This document shows positions 59,833 to 64,000 of a DNA stretch of 64,000 bases, piece after piece. The stretch is from Edaphobacter sp. 12200R-103 (lineage in GTDB: Bacteria; Acidobacteriota; Terriglobia; Terriglobales; Acidobacteriaceae): positions 2,914,001 through 2,978,000 of the forward strand of contig NZ_CP048114.1 in assembly GCF_010093025.1 (NCBI RefSeq), in the 5' to 3' direction. The translations under genes and the position numbers were made by a program. Every line of letters starts with the position of its first letter. Positions within the stretch are counted from its first letter, which is position 1. A model generated the notes under the pieces. The model was not told the DNA's origin. It did no database searches and saw only the letters and a program-made list of their open reading frames with translations.

Positions 59833-61140
59833 ATGTCGAATTCTCAAAGCGAGACAAAGATTACCCGGAGAGGCTTTCTCCGCACCCAGGCCGCGTTGGC
59901 GGCAGCAGCAGCGGTTCCCATGCCTGCGCTCGCGGCAGCGCCCCATACAAAATCCGCAGCAGGCGTGGACTATTACGACAAACTCGGCGTGCAAACGTTC
60001 ATCAATGCAGCAGGCACCTACACCAACCTCAGCTCGGCCTGTATGCCGGAGTCTGTGCAGGAAGCCGTTGCGCTCGCCGCCAAGAAGTGGGTGCGTATCC
60101 AGGAGCTGCAGCAAAAGGGAGGTGCCTACATCGCCAACCGTCTCAAGGCCGAGGGTTGCTGCATCACCGCCGGAGCAGCCTCGGCGATTACGATGGCCGC
60201 AGCGGCCTGCATTCAGGCGGCCAACAACTGCCGGCCGATCGACATTCCGCGCCTCATCGGCACGCCCCAATACCCGAAGAATGAGATCATCACGCAGACC
60301 CCGTATGGATACGACGAGGGGATGGTCCTCTGCGGCGCGAAGATCGTGGTCGTAAACACGCTTGAGGAGTACAAGCGCGCCTTCAACGAGAACACCGTGA
60401 TGACCAACCACGAAAACGCAGCCGAGGTGGTGAAGATCCCCGTGGAAGACTGGTTGGCCGTGGCGAAAGAACACGGCGTTCCCTGCCATCTCGATGCCGC
60501 AGCAGACATGCCGCCGATCTCGAACCTGTGGACACTTGCTGAAAAGTGGGACCTGGTCTGCTTCTCCGGCGGCAAGGGCATTCGTGGCCCGCAGAGCGCG
60601 GGTCTGTTGCTGGGCAAGAAGAAGTACACCGACCTCGCCAACGCCATGCTGCCTCCGGTGGAAGGAGTAGCGCGCGGCATGAAGGTGGCCAAGGAGCAGC
60701 TCGTCGGCATGGTGGCAGCGGTGGACTGGATCCTCTCGCAGACCGACGAAGGCCTGTTCAAGGAATCCAACGACCGTCTCGCCGTGATGTCCTCGATGGT
60801 GAAAGATATTCCAAGCGTGAAGACCCGCGTGATCGTCCCTGCGGTCGCCAACCACTACCCCCAACTGGTAGTGGAGTTCGACCCCAAGGTGATCGGAGCA
60901 ACGCCGCGAGAGATCAGGGCGCGACTCGCCACCGGAAGTCCGGCAATCGAGATCAATCCGCACACAGGCTCCACGAGGGCTTCGCAGGGCGTGGACCCCA
61001 TGCCGAATGCGCTCGTCGTCACCGCAATGTTGCTCTTCCCCGGCCAGGACAAGATCGTAGGCGAACAGCTCCGCAAGGTGCTCAAAAATCCCAAGTCCGT
61101 GGGGACATACGATCCTGCGGTCAAACTGAGTAGAGGCTAA
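59833..61140 (+). CDS. Tat-exported SelA-like PLP-dependent protein
   Basis: 435 residues from ATG 59833 (AAAGGTG upstream). Tat signal ITRRGFLRTQAALAAAAAVP, then the SelA/DgaE-type fold-type-I fold: FINAAGTYTNLSSACMPESV, HLDAAADMPP (Asp221) and CFSGGKGIRGPQSAGLLLG with the PLP lysine K248. SelA homologues act in the cytosol on seryl-tRNA or on sugar-acid ammonia; an exported form must act on a small periplasmic substrate, with PLP loaded before Tat export. No gene partner was seen. Substrate unknown. Confidence 0.8.
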   Translation: MSNSQSETKITRRGFLRTQAALAAAAAVPMPALAAAPHTKSAAGVDYYDKLGVQTFINAAGTYTNLSSACMPESVQEAVALAAKKWVRIQELQQKGGAYIANRLKAEGCCITAGAASAITMAAAACIQAANNCRPIDIPRLIGTPQYPKNEIITQTPYGYDEGMVLCGAKIVVVNTLEEYKRAFNENTVMTNHENAAEVVKIPVEDWLAVAKEHGVPCHLDAAADMPPISNLWTLAEKWDLVCFSGGKGIRGPQSAGLLLGKKKYTDLANAMLPPVEGVARGMKVAKEQLVGMVAAVDWILSQTDEGLFKESNDRLAVMSSMVKDIPSVKTRVIVPAVANHYPQLVVEFDPKVIGATPREIRARLATGSPAIEINPHTGSTRASQGVDPMPNALVVTAMLLFPGQDKIVGEQLRKVLKNPKSVGTYDPAVKLSRG

Positions 61141-61340
61141 ACCGGATGAGCCATGCTGGCGGGGACAGGTACTGATCTGTCGCCACAAGGCCTGGCTCTC
61201 AGCTTTGACATTGACGTATAACTGTCATCTTTCGAAGTCTTATACCGCACGAATGAAGTTCGTTCCATAGCCACGGATCCACACGAACGCACTCCCACCT
61301 CTAATCCGCATCTCAATATCTGACATCGGGGAGGCTCTTC

Positions 61341-62048
61341 ATGGTCGAAGCCGTACTGTGCGATATCGATGGCACCCTCGTTGAGAGCAACTGGCTTCAC
61401 GCCGCAGCATGGAAGGATGCCTTCGAGGTAGCTGGAATCAATCTCGATATCGAGACAATCCGCCGTCAGATAGGCAAGGGAGGCGACCAGCTCATCCCGG
61501 TCTTCGTTCCCTTCTGGCGACGGCGCATCCTCGAGGAGCCGCTCGAAACGTACCGCAAGTTGCTCTTCAGGACGCAATATCTGGACCACGTCCATCCCTT
61601 CGCCAACACCCGCGAGCTCTTCCATCGCTTTAAGAAGGCGGGCATCCGGACTGCGCTCGCATCCTCCGCCAGCAAGGAGGAGCTTGAGACCTATAAGGCC
61701 CTCACTCGCATCTCTGATCTCGTCGATGTGTCCATCACCGCAGATGACGTCAACCACTCCAAGCCTCGCCCCGATGTCTTCGAGGCTGCACTCCATCAAC
61801 TCCGGTCCAGCCCAGCTCATGCCCTCGCCCTCGGCGACACCCCCTGGGATGCGGAATCGGCGGGAAAGATCGGCGTGCGCACCATCGGTGTAACCACTGG
61901 CGGCTGGACGTCCCAAGAGCTATACGATGCGGGATGCATCGAGGTCTATAAAGACATCTCCGAGCTGTTTGAAAACTTCGACCGCAGCGCTTTCATGACC
62001 CTTTCTCTGACGGTCAAGCGAAAGGTTCCTTATCCCATTGGGGCATAA
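61341..62048 (+). CDS. HAD-superfamily hydrolase (phosphatase/phosphomutase-like)
   Basis: 235 residues. Motif I CDIDGTLVESN (Asp8, Asp10), motif II ALASSAS, motif III Lys in SKPRPDVFEAAL and motif IV LGDTPWDAESA. The cap domain lies at about 18-90. Phosphoglycolate-phosphatase or beta-phosphoglucomutase-like; the substrate is not clear. Start ATG 61341 with GGGGAGG upstream. A strong terminator follows at 62123-62164. The 200-bp gap before it shows no gene. Confidence 0.85.
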   Translation: MVEAVLCDIDGTLVESNWLHAAAWKDAFEVAGINLDIETIRRQIGKGGDQLIPVFVPFWRRRILEEPLETYRKLLFRTQYLDHVHPFANTRELFHRFKKAGIRTALASSASKEELETYKALTRISDLVDVSITADDVNHSKPRPDVFEAALHQLRSSPAHALALGDTPWDAESAGKIGVRTIGVTTGGWTSQELYDAGCIEVYKDISELFENFDRSAFMTLSLTVKRKVPYPIGA

Positions 62049-62122
62049 GCATTTGGCGAATTGTACTGCCAAATACTTTCTCAATAGACAGGGTGAGAGC
62101 GGAGGATCTGCTTCATCCTGTA

Positions 62123-62164
62123 AAGGCAAAAAGCCCGGACCTTCTCGCCCGGGCTTTTTGCCTT
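62123..62164. terminator. Bidirectional terminator between HAD gene and mmsA
   Basis: Perfect 16-bp stem AAGGCAAAAAGCCCGG / CCGGGCTTTTTGCCTT with a 10-nt loop; T-runs on both strands. Confidence 0.92.
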
Positions 62165-62237
62165 ACTCTTTATATTTTCAATAGTCTGCAGGCAGGTGTC
62201 CGCCGCTAAACTATTTATTTATAATACGTTGCACGAA

Positions 62238-63779
<1,542 letters not shown>

Positions 63780-63831
63780 GGTCTAAACCTCGATTTTTGA
63801 AATGATGCGTGACTGACTCTCTGCGCCTTCC

Positions 63832-63861
63832 AAAATAGTCTCAGAATTGCTGCATCGTCAA
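63832..63861 (-). promoter_or_regulatory. Sigma-70-like promoter of mmsA
   Basis: On the minus strand TTGACG (63856-63861) and TATTTT (63832-63837) are spaced by 18 bp, upstream of the mmsA start. The rest of the gap up to base 64000 shows no gene, only a partial family-1 repeat end (GGGTGCCCCT near 63903). Confidence 0.5.
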
Positions 63862-64000
63862 ACGTCATTGCATAATACTCAATGATCTTAGAATTTTGCA
63901 GCGGGTGCCCCTCTTACAGATTGGCGTAAACACTTTTAAAATAAAGACTTAGACTGCATTTCCCTTCCAGCAATATCTTTTTGCCTGAGGAAACCAAATA

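Overview
The window looks like part of an Acidobacteriota chromosome, most likely class Terriglobia (Edaphobacter/Granulicella/Terriglobus-like). This is an inference from several things: a Gram-negative outer-membrane toolkit (LptD, BamA, a SurA-like foldase); an Oar-type TonB-dependent receptor with an N-terminal carboxypeptidase-regulatory domain; many Tat-exported enzymes for sugar, sulfate-ester and alcohol oxidation; PadR regulators paired with membrane proteins; moderately high GC; and intergenic hairpin repeats. No rRNA, tRNA or CRISPR array was recognised.

The left end (1 to about 3400) reads as an accessory patch and is visibly more AT-rich than the rest. It holds an unrecognised gene cut by the window edge, a two-gene unit of unknown function, a frameshifted transposase tail, a HigB/HigA toxin-antitoxin pair behind a palindromic operator, and a cupin gene broken at a repeat element. 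Three near-full copies (about 150 bp) of one repeat family lie at 584-735, 3221-3371 and 6569-6720, with partial or shorter relatives elsewhere. A second hairpin family occurs at 7804-7902 and 14443-14600.

From 3.4 to 25 kb: a GH127-type glycosidase; a PadR regulator with a membrane protein; a Gfo/Idh/MocA oxidoreductase; a minus-strand envelope operon (lptD, a DsbA-like lipoprotein, a SurA-like lipoprotein); an RDD protein divergent from lptD; bamA; a threonine-dehydratase-like enzyme; a truncated TMEM175-like channel; frr; two conserved unknowns; a GH13-like protein that has lost its catalytic residues; and a berberine-bridge-type flavoprotein.

From 25 to 47 kb the window is rich in functional modules. 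A DUF1338 (HglS-like) gene sits next to a YdiJ-like FAD/Fe-S dehydrogenase, which together would convert 2-oxoadipate via D-2-hydroxyglutarate to 2-oxoglutarate. Next come a fused pabB-pabC gene, an NtrC-type two-component pair and a divergent CusCBA-like metal efflux operon with a sigma-54-like promoter. Then a GntR(FCD) regulator faces an operon of TonB receptor, Na+/solute symporter and a NylC/DmpA-like peptidase, a plausible uptake and hydrolysis locus for an unknown amide or peptide substrate.

From 47 to 64 kb: htpG; a GMC oxidoreductase with its Tat-exported small subunit; a second PadR/membrane-protein pair with tandem palindromes at its start codon; a Tat-exported sulfatase; a tightly overlapping ArsR-SRPBCC-DoxX-DUF1801 operon with a clear operator; a J-domain/coiled-coil gene followed by a Sel1-repeat gene; a Tat-exported SelA-like PLP protein; a HAD phosphatase; and mmsA with a sigma-70-like promoter. 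Several strong hairpin terminators separate these units.
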